A DNA stretch of 64,000 nt from contig CBESWG010000017.1 in assembly GCA_965533275.1 (NCBI GenBank), forward strand, positions 1 through 64,000. The letters run 5' to 3'. The notes under the pieces were generated by a model that worked only from the letters and a program-made list of their open reading frames with translations, was not told where the DNA came from and searched no databases. Numbering within the stretch: position 1 is the first letter of the stretch; every line of letters starts with the position of its first letter. Origin of the DNA: JAUXEH01 sp965533275. GTDB taxonomy: Bacteria; Acidobacteriota; Aminicenantia; Aminicenantales; Aminicenantaceae. Both the position numbers and the translations under genes were made by a program. Shown in pieces: positions 24,906-33,042 of the stretch.

Positions 24906-25082
24906 CTATTGTTTTCAAAATCTCTCTCATGGCATTTTTGCGTCATGAGTTCCCTAGCCTGATCGAAGGCAGAAGCCATGGGGCTGTCATTGAAATATCA
25001 TCATATCTTCATATTTCCTTAACACATTTGCAGGCAGCTCGATGTATGTTGTCATCATACTATCTAAGATCGAGGGGATGAG

Positions 25083-25202
25083 ATGGGCCCTGTGAAATCT
25101 TTTGCACGGACGTTGCATTTTGATGACAAATGGGATCACTCTCCGTTTTATCATTCTGATGTCAGCGAGCTTTTGGGGGCCAAAAAGGTGGGCTTTTTAT
25201 AA
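25083..25202 (+). CDS. Possible 39-residue small protein
   Basis: The ORF starts at ATG 25083 after GAGGGGATGAG and ends at TAA 25200-25202, 12 bases before the next small gene. It has no membrane segment and is rich in His, Asp and aromatic residues in the middle (HFDDKWDHSPFYHSD). I recognise no family. Only the ribosome site and the tandem arrangement with the better-supported ORF at 25215 support it, so it may be a leader peptide or spurious. Confidence 0.3.
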   Translation: MGPVKSFARTLHFDDKWDHSPFYHSDVSELLGAKKVGFL

Positions 25203-25214
25203 AAGGAGGGGGGG

Positions 25215-25382
25215 ATGGATCAACCTGAGGTTTTGGCGGCCGCTTTCACCATTCAACTGTCTTCTGTAGATATATTTCAAGCCTTGATGCCTTTGTTGGG
25301 GATGGGTGCCGTTCTGCTTTTTTTCCTGGTGGTATGCGGGATCTATGGCCTTTGCCGAGGCGAAAAAAAACAGCAAACATAG
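25215..25382 (+). CDS. Small single-pass membrane protein (55 residues)
   Basis: ATG 25215 follows a perfect AGGAGG (25204-25209, five bases away). The protein has a short amphipathic N-terminus, one hydrophobic helix (about 28-47, LLGMGAVLLFFLVVCGIYGL) and a charged tail GEKKQQT, the layout of a real bitopic protein. The LLGMG-x-V-x2-FL pattern recalls OadG-like gamma subunits of sodium pumps, but no alpha or beta subunit genes lie nearby, so this is only a hint. The secreted HExxH protein starts 160 bases downstream. Confidence 0.6.
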   Translation: MDQPEVLAAAFTIQLSSVDIFQALMPLLGMGAVLLFFLVVCGIYGLCRGEKKQQT

Positions 25383-25542
25383 GAGAATATTTCGCAGCCT
25401 TGGTACGCACGACATCCGGCTTCCGCAAACAGGTGGCACTGTATCTGCTGAGAAACACTGTAAGCCCCCAGACATCGGTTTGAATAATTGGGAAACGAGT
25501 GCGGTATGGTACAGTGTAGAGAGTGAGGCCTTAGGGGAGATA

Positions 25543-26481
25543 ATGTTGCGAAAGACTCTGGTCTGTGCGGGAAGTTCGATTGCTATCTGGTGTATTCTAG
25601 CTTCGATTCCATTCCCGCATGAGATTGCAGAAGGCACACGTTACCTGCCCCTTGAAAATTCGGTCCTCTCGGAGGTAGACAAAGGCCAGCTTTCGGAAGC
25701 GCTCAAACTGAAAAACGATTTTGGTGAAATAATCTGGCCTGGATTCTCAGAGGCGGTCATTCCCTTCCTGATCTACAACGAAGAATGGCAGTTCCTGGTC
25801 GGCCATCCGGATCCGCCCCTTGACTCATGGGAGAAGGTGAATGAGGACCTCTTCGAGGGCAGCACATATTTCCGCCAGACTCCCGCCCAGCACGTGGCGT
25901 TCCTGCTGCATGAGGCCATGCATGCGTTTCAAGCGATGGAGTTTTCCCAACGGTTCGAGCGCGCCCTGTCCGCCTATGGTTGTGAGAAAGATTACCCCTT
26001 TGAAGATGAGGCCTTCAGCAATGTCTGGAATGAGGAGGGCCTTATCCTGGCTAAGGCATATGCGCAGAAAGACCTGAAAGAGATGAAGGTCCTCGCTCTG
26101 CAGTTCCTGGAGCACAGGGAAAAGAGGCGGGCATCCGCGGGCCTCGCCGCCGAACTGCTTGCGTTCGAGAGGGACCTGGAATGGCTGGAGGGCTTGGGCA
26201 AATACGCCGAGATCCGCTTTGCAGAGCTGGCCTCCCGTGAGATACAAGATGAGAAGAAGGCCAAGGGCTACCGTGTTGCCTTTAACCGGGCACGCGCAGA
26301 TATGAGCTCCCGGCTCCCCCGGTTGGGTGAGCAGTCCGGCGATCTGCGTTTTTACCTGAGCGGAGCGGTCCAGGCCATACTGCTCGACCGGCTGCAGCCG
26401 GAGTGGAAAGTGGAGTATAAAAAGTCGGATTCCTCTCTAGAGAAGCTGCTGGCCCAAGCGGTGGGGTGGCCAGACAGGTGA
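25543..26481 (+). CDS. Putative secreted zinc metallopeptidase (HExxH), unknown family
   Basis: 312 residues from ATG 25543 (AGGGGAGAT upstream). The in-frame reading from 25306 has no start support and overlaps the small ORF. A signal-like hydrophobic stretch spans about 5-24. The one catalytic signature is FLLHEAMHAFQ, an HExxH site at H123-E124-x2-H127, with acidic residues 30-40 positions on (E154, E156, E164, E165) that could supply the third ligand, as in gluzincins. The C-terminal half is helical and charged (about 200-290). No known peptidase family is recognised, and the single motif might be fortuitous. Confidence 0.6.
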   Translation: MLRKTLVCAGSSIAIWCILASIPFPHEIAEGTRYLPLENSVLSEVDKGQLSEALKLKNDFGEIIWPGFSEAVIPFLIYNEEWQFLVGHPDPPLDSWEKVNEDLFEGSTYFRQTPAQHVAFLLHEAMHAFQAMEFSQRFERALSAYGCEKDYPFEDEAFSNVWNEEGLILAKAYAQKDLKEMKVLALQFLEHREKRRASAGLAAELLAFERDLEWLEGLGKYAEIRFAELASREIQDEKKAKGYRVAFNRARADMSSRLPRLGEQSGDLRFYLSGAVQAILLDRLQPEWKVEYKKSDSSLEKLLAQAVGWPDR

Positions 26482-26513
26482 GGGCCGTCCCAACCGACTT
26501 CGTGTGATTCAGC

Positions 26514-27980
26514 TCATATCAGCCCGATGACCGGGGCCAGCACCGTGATCATCAGCCAGATGATCAATATCCCTGCGATGTTCAACCGGAATCCGTAGCG
26601 CATCATCTGTGGGAGTGGGATCATCCCCGATCCGTAGATGATGGCATTGGGCGGGGTGGCCACGGGCAGCATGAAGGCGAAGCTGCAGCCGATGGCGGAG
26701 CCCAGGACCGGAGGGAGGGGATCGATGCCGGCGGCCTGGGAGATGGCAATGATGATGGGGATGATCATGTTGGCCGAGGCCGTGTTGGAGGTGAGCTCGG
26801 TGAGGAACACGCTCAGGGAGATCGCCAGGAGGCTGATCAGGATCGGGCCTGCCGAGTCCCCACCCAGTGTGATGAAGGACCTCCCGATGGCATCGGCAAG
26901 CCCCGTCTCGAACATCTGAAATCCCAGGGACAGGCCACCGCCGAAGAGGAGCAGGGTTCCCCAGTCGATCCGCATGGCGTCCTTGAGCCCCAGCGTGAAG
27001 ATCCCCCTGCGGGGATCCACGGGCAGGGCAAACAGGAGGAGGGCCCCGATGATGGCGGCCACTGCCTCCGGGAACCGGGTGTGCAGCCAGAGATAGAGCC
27101 CGGAATCCCGCCCCAGGAAGAGGGACACCACTCCGGGCAGGACCCAGAGGCAGACAGTCACGGAAAACGCCAGCAGCACGTTTTTCTGGGCCCTGGTCAG
27201 GCCCTTGGGCTGTGGGGGGGCTTCGATGAGTGTGACCTCCGTATCCGATGTCAGCTCTGTTTCCTTGACGCGTGACCTCATCAGGAAAAAGAGGGCCGCA
27301 TACATGGGGATTAGCACCAGAGAGCCGGCCAGCATCCACTGGAAGAAATTGATGTGATATCCGGCCAGCTTCTCGAGCATCCCGATGGCGATGAGATTCG
27401 GTGGGCTGCCGATGGGAGTACCCACCCCTCCGATGGAGGCGGCATAGGCCAGGGTTAGGAGCAGGATTACCCGGTAGGGCGTACGGCTTCCGTTTCCGCT
27501 GCCTTTTTCGATCGCGTCCAGGACGCCCAGGGCGATGGGGAACATCATGGCGGTGGTGGCGGTGTTGCTGAGCCACATCGAGAGCACGAGGGACACGAGA
27601 CCCATGGCAAAGAGGATGCGGATCTTGCTGCCGGCGATGGACCTGTGCGAGAGCACAGCATAGGCGAGCTTCTGGTCCAGCCCGTGCACACACATGGCCC
27701 GCGCCAGCACGAAACTGCCCATGAACAGGAAGATGATGGGATTCGCGAAGGGCGCCAGGGCCTCAGAGGCGGGGGCGACGCCGAGTGCCGTTAACAGGAC
27801 CGGGATCAGCAGGGCGGTCATGGGGATCGGGATGCACTCGGTCACCCACCAGACCACGACCAGCAGGAAGATCGCCAGGAGCCGGTGGGCGTCGGGAGTT
27901 TCATTTAAGACGGGAGCGGCTAGTGCCAGGATAAAGAGGGCTGGGCCCAGCAGGAATCCTACCAGCTTGCGCCTTGCCAT
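26514..27980 (-). CDS. DASS/SLC13 family sodium:dicarboxylate symporter
   Basis: 488 residues with about 11-13 membrane helices. The SLC13 signatures are present: WWVTECIPIPMTALLIPVL, SNTATTAMM (the first SNT Na/substrate motif, about 153-161), GTPIGSPPNLIAIG and a second SNT-like TSNTASANMIIPI near the C-terminus. It imports succinate, fumarate, malate or related acids with Na+. It starts three bases after the methyltransferase stop on the same strand, so the two are co-transcribed, though their functions are not clearly linked. Confidence 0.92.
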   Translation of the reverse strand: MARRKLVGFLLGPALFILALAAPVLNETPDAHRLLAIFLLVVVWWVTECIPIPMTALLIPVLLTALGVAPASEALAPFANPIIFLFMGSFVLARAMCVHGLDQKLAYAVLSHRSIAGSKIRILFAMGLVSLVLSMWLSNTATTAMMFPIALGVLDAIEKGSGNGSRTPYRVILLLTLAYAASIGGVGTPIGSPPNLIAIGMLEKLAGYHINFFQWMLAGSLVLIPMYAALFFLMRSRVKETELTSDTEVTLIEAPPQPKGLTRAQKNVLLAFSVTVCLWVLPGVVSLFLGRDSGLYLWLHTRFPEAVAAIIGALLLFALPVDPRRGIFTLGLKDAMRIDWGTLLLFGGGLSLGFQMFETGLADAIGRSFITLGGDSAGPILISLLAISLSVFLTELTSNTASANMIIPIIIAISQAAGIDPLPPVLGSAIGCSFAFMLPVATPPNAIIYGSGMIPLPQMMRYGFRLNIAGILIIWLMITVLAPVIGLI

Positions 27981-27983
27981 GGA

Positions 27984-28805
27984 TCACTTCCCTATGTTTT
28001 CGGGCTTCACGGCCCAGAGCATGAGCCCATATCCCCTCTGAAAGAAGAAGAGCCGGTCCAGCCGGGACAGGAGCCAGAGCAGGGGGTAGATCAGAGAATA
28101 CACTCTGAACATTCCTTTGCGGCGGGTAAATTCCTCGGCTGTGGACGGCCGGATATGACCGTCCCTCAGGTCCGGAGCAGGCTCGGCGGATCCGTAGAGC
28201 CGGATATACAGGAAATTGAGAACAAGCTCCATGGCCTCGGTGATGAAGCCGGAGAAGCGTCTGTATTTCACGGCGTACAGGCCGGCTTCCTCCAGCATGC
28301 TCTGGAGGTTCTTCGGTGTGTATCCTTCCCGCTTGTGCCCGTAAAACTCAAGCTTCATACCCAACAGGGGGCGGAGCCTGTTCAGGAAAAAGGGAAATCC
28401 GGTGCGGGGTGTGGCCAGGAGCAGCTTCCCTCCCTTTTTCAGGATGCGCCGGATCTCGAACAGGCAGGCCTGGTCATCGTCCAGGTGTTCCAGGTAATCG
28501 AGGCTCACGACCAGGTCCAGGGACTCGTCCAGGAAAGGCAGTTGGCCCTCTGTGATCTGGAGCAGATTTTTTTCCAGTAGGGTTTGTGAGGTTTTCAGGT
28601 TAACGGAATCCAGGTCTGCGCTCACCCAGGTCCCGCCCTTCTGACGCAGGAAATAGCTGAGAATCCCCTGAGCACAGCCCAGGTCGAGCACTCTGTCCGT
28701 GGGTGCCACGGAGAGGTGCTTCTTGAGGATCCCAATCTTTTCCTTTTTTTTCAGGGATTTGCCGACCAGGCGGAGCTGCCAGTGTGTGTCCTGCATCGGC
28801 GCCAT
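27984..28805 (-). CDS. Class I SAM-dependent methyltransferase
   Basis: 273 residues from ATG 28805 (AGGA upstream); the frame is open to 28928, into the MBL gene on the other strand, which I discount. The Rossmann motifs are VLDLGCAQGILSYFLR (motif I), VSADLD (motif II acid), DLVVSLDYLEHLDDD (motif IV) and KGGKLLLATPRTGFP. The C-terminal 100 residues include two hydrophobic helices (near 195-215 and 240-260), so it may act at the membrane on a lipid or quinone-like acceptor. Acceptor unknown. Confidence 0.86.
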   Translation of the reverse strand: MAPMQDTHWQLRLVGKSLKKKEKIGILKKHLSVAPTDRVLDLGCAQGILSYFLRQKGGTWVSADLDSVNLKTSQTLLEKNLLQITEGQLPFLDESLDLVVSLDYLEHLDDDQACLFEIRRILKKGGKLLLATPRTGFPFFLNRLRPLLGMKLEFYGHKREGYTPKNLQSMLEEAGLYAVKYRRFSGFITEAMELVLNFLYIRLYGSAEPAPDLRDGHIRPSTAEEFTRRKGMFRVYSLIYPLLWLLSRLDRLFFFQRGYGLMLWAVKPENIGK

Positions 28806-28852
28806 TATATGGATATTTTCCTGAAAAGACAATATGACCTCAGTGGTGACCC

Positions 28853-28881
28853 TTGACGGGGTTGTATCAAGGCCATAAGAT
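28853..28881 (+). promoter_or_regulatory. Promoter of the MBL hydrolase-xerD unit, predicted leaderless
   Basis: TTGACG (28853-28858), a 17-base spacer and TAAGAT (28876-28881). The predicted start falls at or next to the ATG at 28888, and no Shine-Dalgarno sequence precedes that ATG. Confidence 0.7.
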
Positions 28882-28887
28882 AAAAGT

Positions 28888-29508
28888 ATGAAGGTCGAAA
28901 CAGTTGTCGTGGGAGCTTTGGAGACCAACTGCTATCTGGTCTATTGCGAGAATACCCTAGAGTGTGCCGTAGTCGATCCGGGCGCAGATCCCGGGAAGAT
29001 CATCCGCACCATCGCTGAGAAGGAAGTCAAGCCCGTGGTGCTGGTCAACACGCACGGACATGTCGATCATGTCGGGGCCAACAAGGACATCAAGGACCAC
29101 TATGATGTCCCTTTGCTCATCCATAATGAGGATATGCCCATGCTTCAGAACGTACTCCTCTCCGAGATCGCGTTTCTGTTGGGATCCCAGGCGTCCCCGG
29201 ATCCGGATTCCTTCCTGAACGAGGGGGATGAGGTCCATTTCGGGGAAGCCAGTCTTCGCGTTCTGCACACTCCCGGCCACTCACGCGGGAGCGTCAGCCT
29301 GCAGGGCGAGGGAATACTGCTCTCCGGCGACACGCTGTTTTGCGGCGGGGTGGGGCGGACCGATCTTCCGGGCGGATCCTGGGATGAGCTGGTCCGGTCC
29401 ATCCAGGAGAAGATATTTACCCTGGATGGAAAGACCCATGTCTATCCCGGACACGGACCCTCCACGTCCGTCCAGCAGGAGAAGGACGCGAATCCTTACT
29501 TGAGATGA
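28888..29508 (+). CDS. MBL-fold metallo-hydrolase (glyoxalase II-like)
   Basis: 206 residues. The complete two-metal site is present: T-H56-G-H58-V-D60-H61, then H in TPGHSRGS (about 131), D in SGDTLF (about 150) and H in YPGHGP (about 192). Length and layout match the short bacterial hydroxyacylglutathione hydrolase-like group without the C-terminal helical domain. It probably hydrolyses a thioester; the substrate is unknown. The stop overlaps the xerD start (ATGA). It appears to be translated from a leaderless transcript. Confidence 0.92.
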   Translation: MKVETVVVGALETNCYLVYCENTLECAVVDPGADPGKIIRTIAEKEVKPVVLVNTHGHVDHVGANKDIKDHYDVPLLIHNEDMPMLQNVLLSEIAFLLGSQASPDPDSFLNEGDEVHFGEASLRVLHTPGHSRGSVSLQGEGILLSGDTLFCGGVGRTDLPGGSWDELVRSIQEKIFTLDGKTHVYPGHGPSTSVQQEKDANPYLR

Positions 29509-30413
29509 AAAACCCTCCCTCAAGTCCCGAGGGGATCAGGCAGGCTTTCCTCGAGTATCTGTCTGTGGAGAAGGGCCTCTCCCCCAACACCGTCTCTTCC
29601 TATGACCGGGACCTCCGGAAGCTTTTTCTTTTTTTCGAGAAGGAAAAGATTCCGTGGAAAAAGGCCGAGGAGGATCACCTGGTCAGGTTCATCCAGCACC
29701 AGAGCCGGGCCGGTCTTTCTGCCCGCTCCATCGCCCGGCTGGTATCGACGATCCGGGCTTTCTACCGCTTCCTGGTCCTGGACGGCGCGGTCAAGGGTGA
29801 TCCCACGGTCAACCTCACGACTCCCAAGCTGTGGTTCAAGCTTCCCACTTACCTGCAGGTCGAGGAGGTGGAACGCCTGCTGAGCCAGCCATCCGGAGAT
29901 GACCCGCGCAGCGTGCGGGACCGGGCCATGCTGGAACTGCTCTATGCCTCGGGGCTTCGGGTCTCGGAGCTGATCTTGCTTCGACTGCCCGACCTGAACC
30001 TGGAGGATGGCTTCCTCATCTGCAAGGGAAAGGGGGGAAAGGAGCGCATCGTTCCCCTGGGCGGGTCTGCAGCAGAAGCGATCGAGATCTATCTCGGTCA
30101 GGCCCGGGCGCATTTCTTGAAGCCCGGGGGCGAGTCACCCTATGTCTTTCTGACCGGGCGAGGAGGGCCCTTTACCCGGCAGGGCTTCTGGAAACGGCTT
30201 AAGAAGTATGCCGTGCAGGCGGGACTGGGCCCGAAGATCAGCCCCCACATCCTCCGCCATTCGTTCGCCACCCACTTGCTGGAAAGGGGCGCGGATCTTC
30301 GTTCAGTCCAGCTGATGCTGGGCCACAGCCAGATCACGACCACCCAGATCTACACCCATGTCAGCCGCAGCAGGCTGCGCCGAGTTTATGATCGGTTTCA
30401 CCCTCGCGCCTGA
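29505..30413 (+). CDS. xerD: Site-specific tyrosine recombinase XerC/XerD
   Basis: 302 residues. An N-terminal SAM-like DNA-binding domain (about 8-95) precedes the catalytic domain with the full set of active residues: R152 in ASGLRVSEL, K176, H249 and R252 in PHILRHSF, H275 in LGHSQ and nucleophile Y284 in TQIYTH. Length and the lack of any adjacent att site or excisionase point to the housekeeping enzyme that resolves chromosome dimers at dif, not a mobile integrase. XerD rather than XerC is my preference from overall similarity. Its 3' end overlaps the convergent AhpD-like gene by 16 bases. Confidence 0.92.
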   Translation: MKNPPSSPEGIRQAFLEYLSVEKGLSPNTVSSYDRDLRKLFLFFEKEKIPWKKAEEDHLVRFIQHQSRAGLSARSIARLVSTIRAFYRFLVLDGAVKGDPTVNLTTPKLWFKLPTYLQVEEVERLLSQPSGDDPRSVRDRAMLELLYASGLRVSELILLRLPDLNLEDGFLICKGKGGKERIVPLGGSAAEAIEIYLGQARAHFLKPGGESPYVFLTGRGGPFTRQGFWKRLKKYAVQAGLGPKISPHILRHSFATHLLERGADLRSVQLMLGHSQITTTQIYTHVSRSRLRRVYDRFHPRA

Positions 30414-30757
30414 GCGTCCGCCCGGATCTCATCCAGGAAGGCTGCGGCACGACGCAGGTGGGGGATCACGATGGAACCTCCCACCACAAGCGCAACATTG
30501 AAAGCCTCGTAGAGCTGGGCATCGGTCACTCCAAGTTCGGCGCAGCTCTGCAGGTGGTAGTTGACACAATCGTTGCAGCGCAGGACCATGGAGGCCACCA
30601 GACCGAGGAGCTCCTTGGTCTGGGCAGAGAGGGCACCTTCTTTGTAGGCGTGTTTATCCAGGGCAAAGAAACGCTTGATCTCCAGGTTTCCGCTGTCCAG
30701 GATGCGGTCGTTCATCTTTTGCCGGAATTCCTCGAATTCCCGAATGGAATCTCCCAT
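30398..30757 (-). CDS. Carboxymuconolactone decarboxylase (AhpD-like) family protein
   Basis: 119 residues from ATG 30757, with AGGAGG four bases upstream; the in-frame ATG at 30805 lies before that site. The AhpD-like signature LVASMVLRCNDCVNYHLQSC contains the redox CxxC (about 57-60) and the following His. Proteins of this size and motif are CMD-family, probably acting as thiol-dependent peroxidase or disulfide reductases rather than true decarboxylases. It is divergent from the TetR gene. Confidence 0.9.
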   Translation of the reverse strand: MGDSIREFEEFRQKMNDRILDSGNLEIKRFFALDKHAYKEGALSAQTKELLGLVASMVLRCNDCVNYHLQSCAELGVTDAQLYEAFNVALVVGGSIVIPHLRRAAAFLDEIRADAQARG

Positions 30758-30868
30758 TGATCCTCCTGTGATCGGCTTGGGTTCCTCCATGTTACTTGTT
30801 TCCAAGCAGGGCGTAAAGGCGCCTGCGGTGTCGGTGCCAGAAAAACTTGATAACTAAGCCTTTCTGTA

Positions 30869-30897
30869 TTGACAGGGCTCCCGCGGCCTGCTATCTT
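30869..30897 (+). promoter_or_regulatory. Consensus promoter of the TetR-efflux operon with nearby dyad
   Basis: TTGACA (30869-30874), a 17-base spacer and TATCTT (30892-30897), with the predicted start near 30904. An inverted repeat TGAGT (30904-30908)/ACTCA (30920-30924) centred on the AGTATACT palindrome lies at the start site, a plausible TetR operator. The 50-base leader ends with GAGGGG. Confidence 0.75.
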
Positions 30898-30955
30898 AAC
30901 TATTGAGTTTAGTAAGTATACTCATAAGTTTAATCATTATACTGAGGGGTACAAT

Positions 30956-31651
30956 ATGGCGACGCGAGATTTGAGGAAGGAACGGGCGCAGCAGAGGATG
31001 GCGGAAAACCGGAAATTTATCCTTTCTGCGGCGGAGAAGGTCTTTTCCAAGAACGGCTACAGCCACACCTCTGTAGACGATATCGCCCGTGAAGCCCAGT
31101 TTTCCAAGGCTACGCTGTATCGCTACTACCGGAGTAAAAGAGAGATCTTTGCGGGAGTGATCCTGGAGTCTTTCCAGGAGGCATTGCACGGCTTCCTGCA
31201 AATCCAAAAGAAGAGCGCAGATGCCGAGACCAAGCTCCGGGAAATAATCCATTTCACGCTGTCGTATTACAAGAAGAAGGAGAGCTTCGCCCGCATCTTC
31301 CTGATGGAGAGGAGCGCCATGAAGAAGGCCCTGAACCTGGACATCCACGAACACATGATGCCGACGATCGACCAAGAGGCCTTGCCTCAGGAGTTCAAGC
31401 AGGTCATCATGTCTTTCCATCAGGGAATGGCCTCCATCCTTCAAGAAGGCATGGACTCGGGACAGTTCCGGTGCATGGACCCCTCGGAAGCGGGCTATAT
31501 CCTGGGGGCCCTGCTGCGCGGATTTCATTTCAAAGGTTTTGTCCAGGAGAGGTCCTACACGGTCGAGGAAAGCACGGACATGCTGCATCGCTTCTTCATG
31601 CACGGCATCCAGGCTTCAGCCCGACCAAATGAAAAAGGAGAATGCGCATGA
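30956..31651 (+). CDS. TetR/AcrR family transcriptional regulator
   Basis: 231 residues from ATG 30956 (GAGGGG six bases upstream). The N-terminal helix-turn-helix reads FILSAAEKVFSKNGYSHTSVDDIAREAQFSKATLYRYY (about 20-57), with the canonical TLYRYYRSKREIF end. The C-terminal ligand domain is helical, with no obvious ligand type. Its stop overlaps the start of the tolC-like gene. As first gene of an efflux operon it most likely represses that operon and its own promoter until a pumped compound binds. Confidence 0.93.
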   Translation: MATRDLRKERAQQRMAENRKFILSAAEKVFSKNGYSHTSVDDIAREAQFSKATLYRYYRSKREIFAGVILESFQEALHGFLQIQKKSADAETKLREIIHFTLSYYKKKESFARIFLMERSAMKKALNLDIHEHMMPTIDQEALPQEFKQVIMSFHQGMASILQEGMDSGQFRCMDPSEAGYILGALLRGFHFKGFVQERSYTVEESTDMLHRFFMHGIQASARPNEKGECA

Positions 31652-33042
31652 AGCGTATAACACAACTCGCACTGACCGGGGCATTGGCTGTCTGCGTCCT
31701 CGGTGGTAGCCCCTTCGCACAGGACACGGCTACACAGGAATCTGCGGGCACGCGACCCACACAGCAAACGCTGACTCTGACCCTGGAGGAGAGCATCGAG
31801 CTGGCCCTGTCCCAGAATCCCTTTCATCTGGCTACGGCCAAACGGGTGGATGGGGCAAGGGCCCAGAAACGCGAAGCGCGGGCCGGGTTCTTTCCCTCGC
31901 TCAACGCTCAGGGTCTGTCCACACTGGATGAGAAGGTATTCGAGCTGGAGTTCCCGTCATTTGATCCGAGTTTACCTCCCCAGCGGGTGGAGATCGATTT
32001 CACCAGGGATTATCAGTTCGCTCTCGCCCTCAACATTCCGCTTTTCACCAGCGGCCGCCTGACCTCGGGCTACCGGATGGCCGACTACAACCTCAAGTCC
32101 ACCCAGGAATCGGAGAGGCAGTCCCGGCATTCGACTATCTTCAGCACCAAGAGTGCCTTCTACGGTGTTCTCCTGATGCAGGAATACGTACGGGTTGCGG
32201 AGATGGCCATCGCGGACGCGCAGAAGCTGTACGATTTAGTGAGCAAGCAGCACGAGGTCGGTCTGGCGTCACGCTTCGACCTCCTCCGTTCCGAGGTGCG
32301 TGTGGTCAATATGAAGCCCCAGGTGATCTCGGCTAAAAACAACCTGAGGATCATGGAGCTCAACCTGAAAAATATCCTGGGCCTGGACCTGGATACTCCG
32401 GTCGAGCTTGATGGAGAGCTGCTTTTCAAGCCTGTCGAGCTGAGCCTCCAGGACCTCCTGGAGACGGCTATGCTCAGCCGGCCTGAGTTGGCTCAGGTCC
32501 GATTTCAGAAAGGCGTTGCCGGTGAGAGCTACAAGATCGCGCGCTCCGGGGCGCTCCCAACGGTAGCGCTTTCGGGCCAGTTCAATTGGTGGGCCGACAA
32601 GCTGAAGTTCGGAAGCGATGTGTGGCAGGACTACTACACCGTGAATCTGGTCTTCAACATTCCCCTGTTTAACGGGATGGCCAACCTGGCCCGCATGGGG
32701 CAGGCCAAGGCCGCCCTCAATGAGATCGAATTCAATGAGCAGGGACTGGTCGACAGACTGCGGTTCGAGGTCCATCAATCGGTCTTAAAGGTGGAGGAAG
32801 CGCGCGAGTCGCTCCTCTCGCAGGAAAAGAACGTCGAGCAGGCCGAGGAGAGTAACCGCATCGCCGAGCTGAATTTTGCCGAGGGCTTGATAACGGTATT
32901 GGATATCGGGCAGGCACAGACTGCTCTCACGCAGGCCCGCGCAAATTATTCTCAGGCGCTTTTTAACTACATGATGGCGCTGGCAGAGGTAGATAGAGCC
33001 ACCGGGGTGGAGAAAACTTCGGTGTTTGGAGGGAGTCGATGA
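31648..33042 (+). CDS. TolC family outer-membrane efflux protein
   Basis: 464 residues from ATG 31648 (AAGGAG nine bases upstream; ATG 31642 is too close). The signal peptide ends SPFAQ. It has the duplicated outer-membrane-efflux repeat: LTLEESIELALSQNP starting the first, SLQDLLETAMLSRPEL the second, with long coiled-coil helices between (VRVAEMAIADAQKLYDLVSK) and before the C-terminus (QEKNVEQAEESNRIAEL). It trimerises into the channel through the outer membrane for the downstream MFP/RND pump. It overlaps the MFP start by four bases. Confidence 0.93.
   Translation: MKRITQLALTGALAVCVLGGSPFAQDTATQESAGTRPTQQTLTLTLEESIELALSQNPFHLATAKRVDGARAQKREARAGFFPSLNAQGLSTLDEKVFELEFPSFDPSLPPQRVEIDFTRDYQFALALNIPLFTSGRLTSGYRMADYNLKSTQESERQSRHSTIFSTKSAFYGVLLMQEYVRVAEMAIADAQKLYDLVSKQHEVGLASRFDLLRSEVRVVNMKPQVISAKNNLRIMELNLKNILGLDLDTPVELDGELLFKPVELSLQDLLETAMLSRPELAQVRFQKGVAGESYKIARSGALPTVALSGQFNWWADKLKFGSDVWQDYYTVNLVFNIPLFNGMANLARMGQAKAALNEIEFNEQGLVDRLRFEVHQSVLKVEEARESLLSQEKNVEQAEESNRIAELNFAEGLITVLDIGQAQTALTQARANYSQALFNYMMALAEVDRATGVEKTSVFGGSR

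Noticed and set aside
26482..26513. Terminator between the metallopeptidase and DASS genes
   Set aside because: The 32-base gap has no stem followed by T in either direction.
29505..30413. Tyrosine recombinase as a sign of an integrated element
   Set aside because: XerD-like in length and sequence, coupled to a housekeeping hydrolase, with no att repeats, excisionase or phage genes around it.
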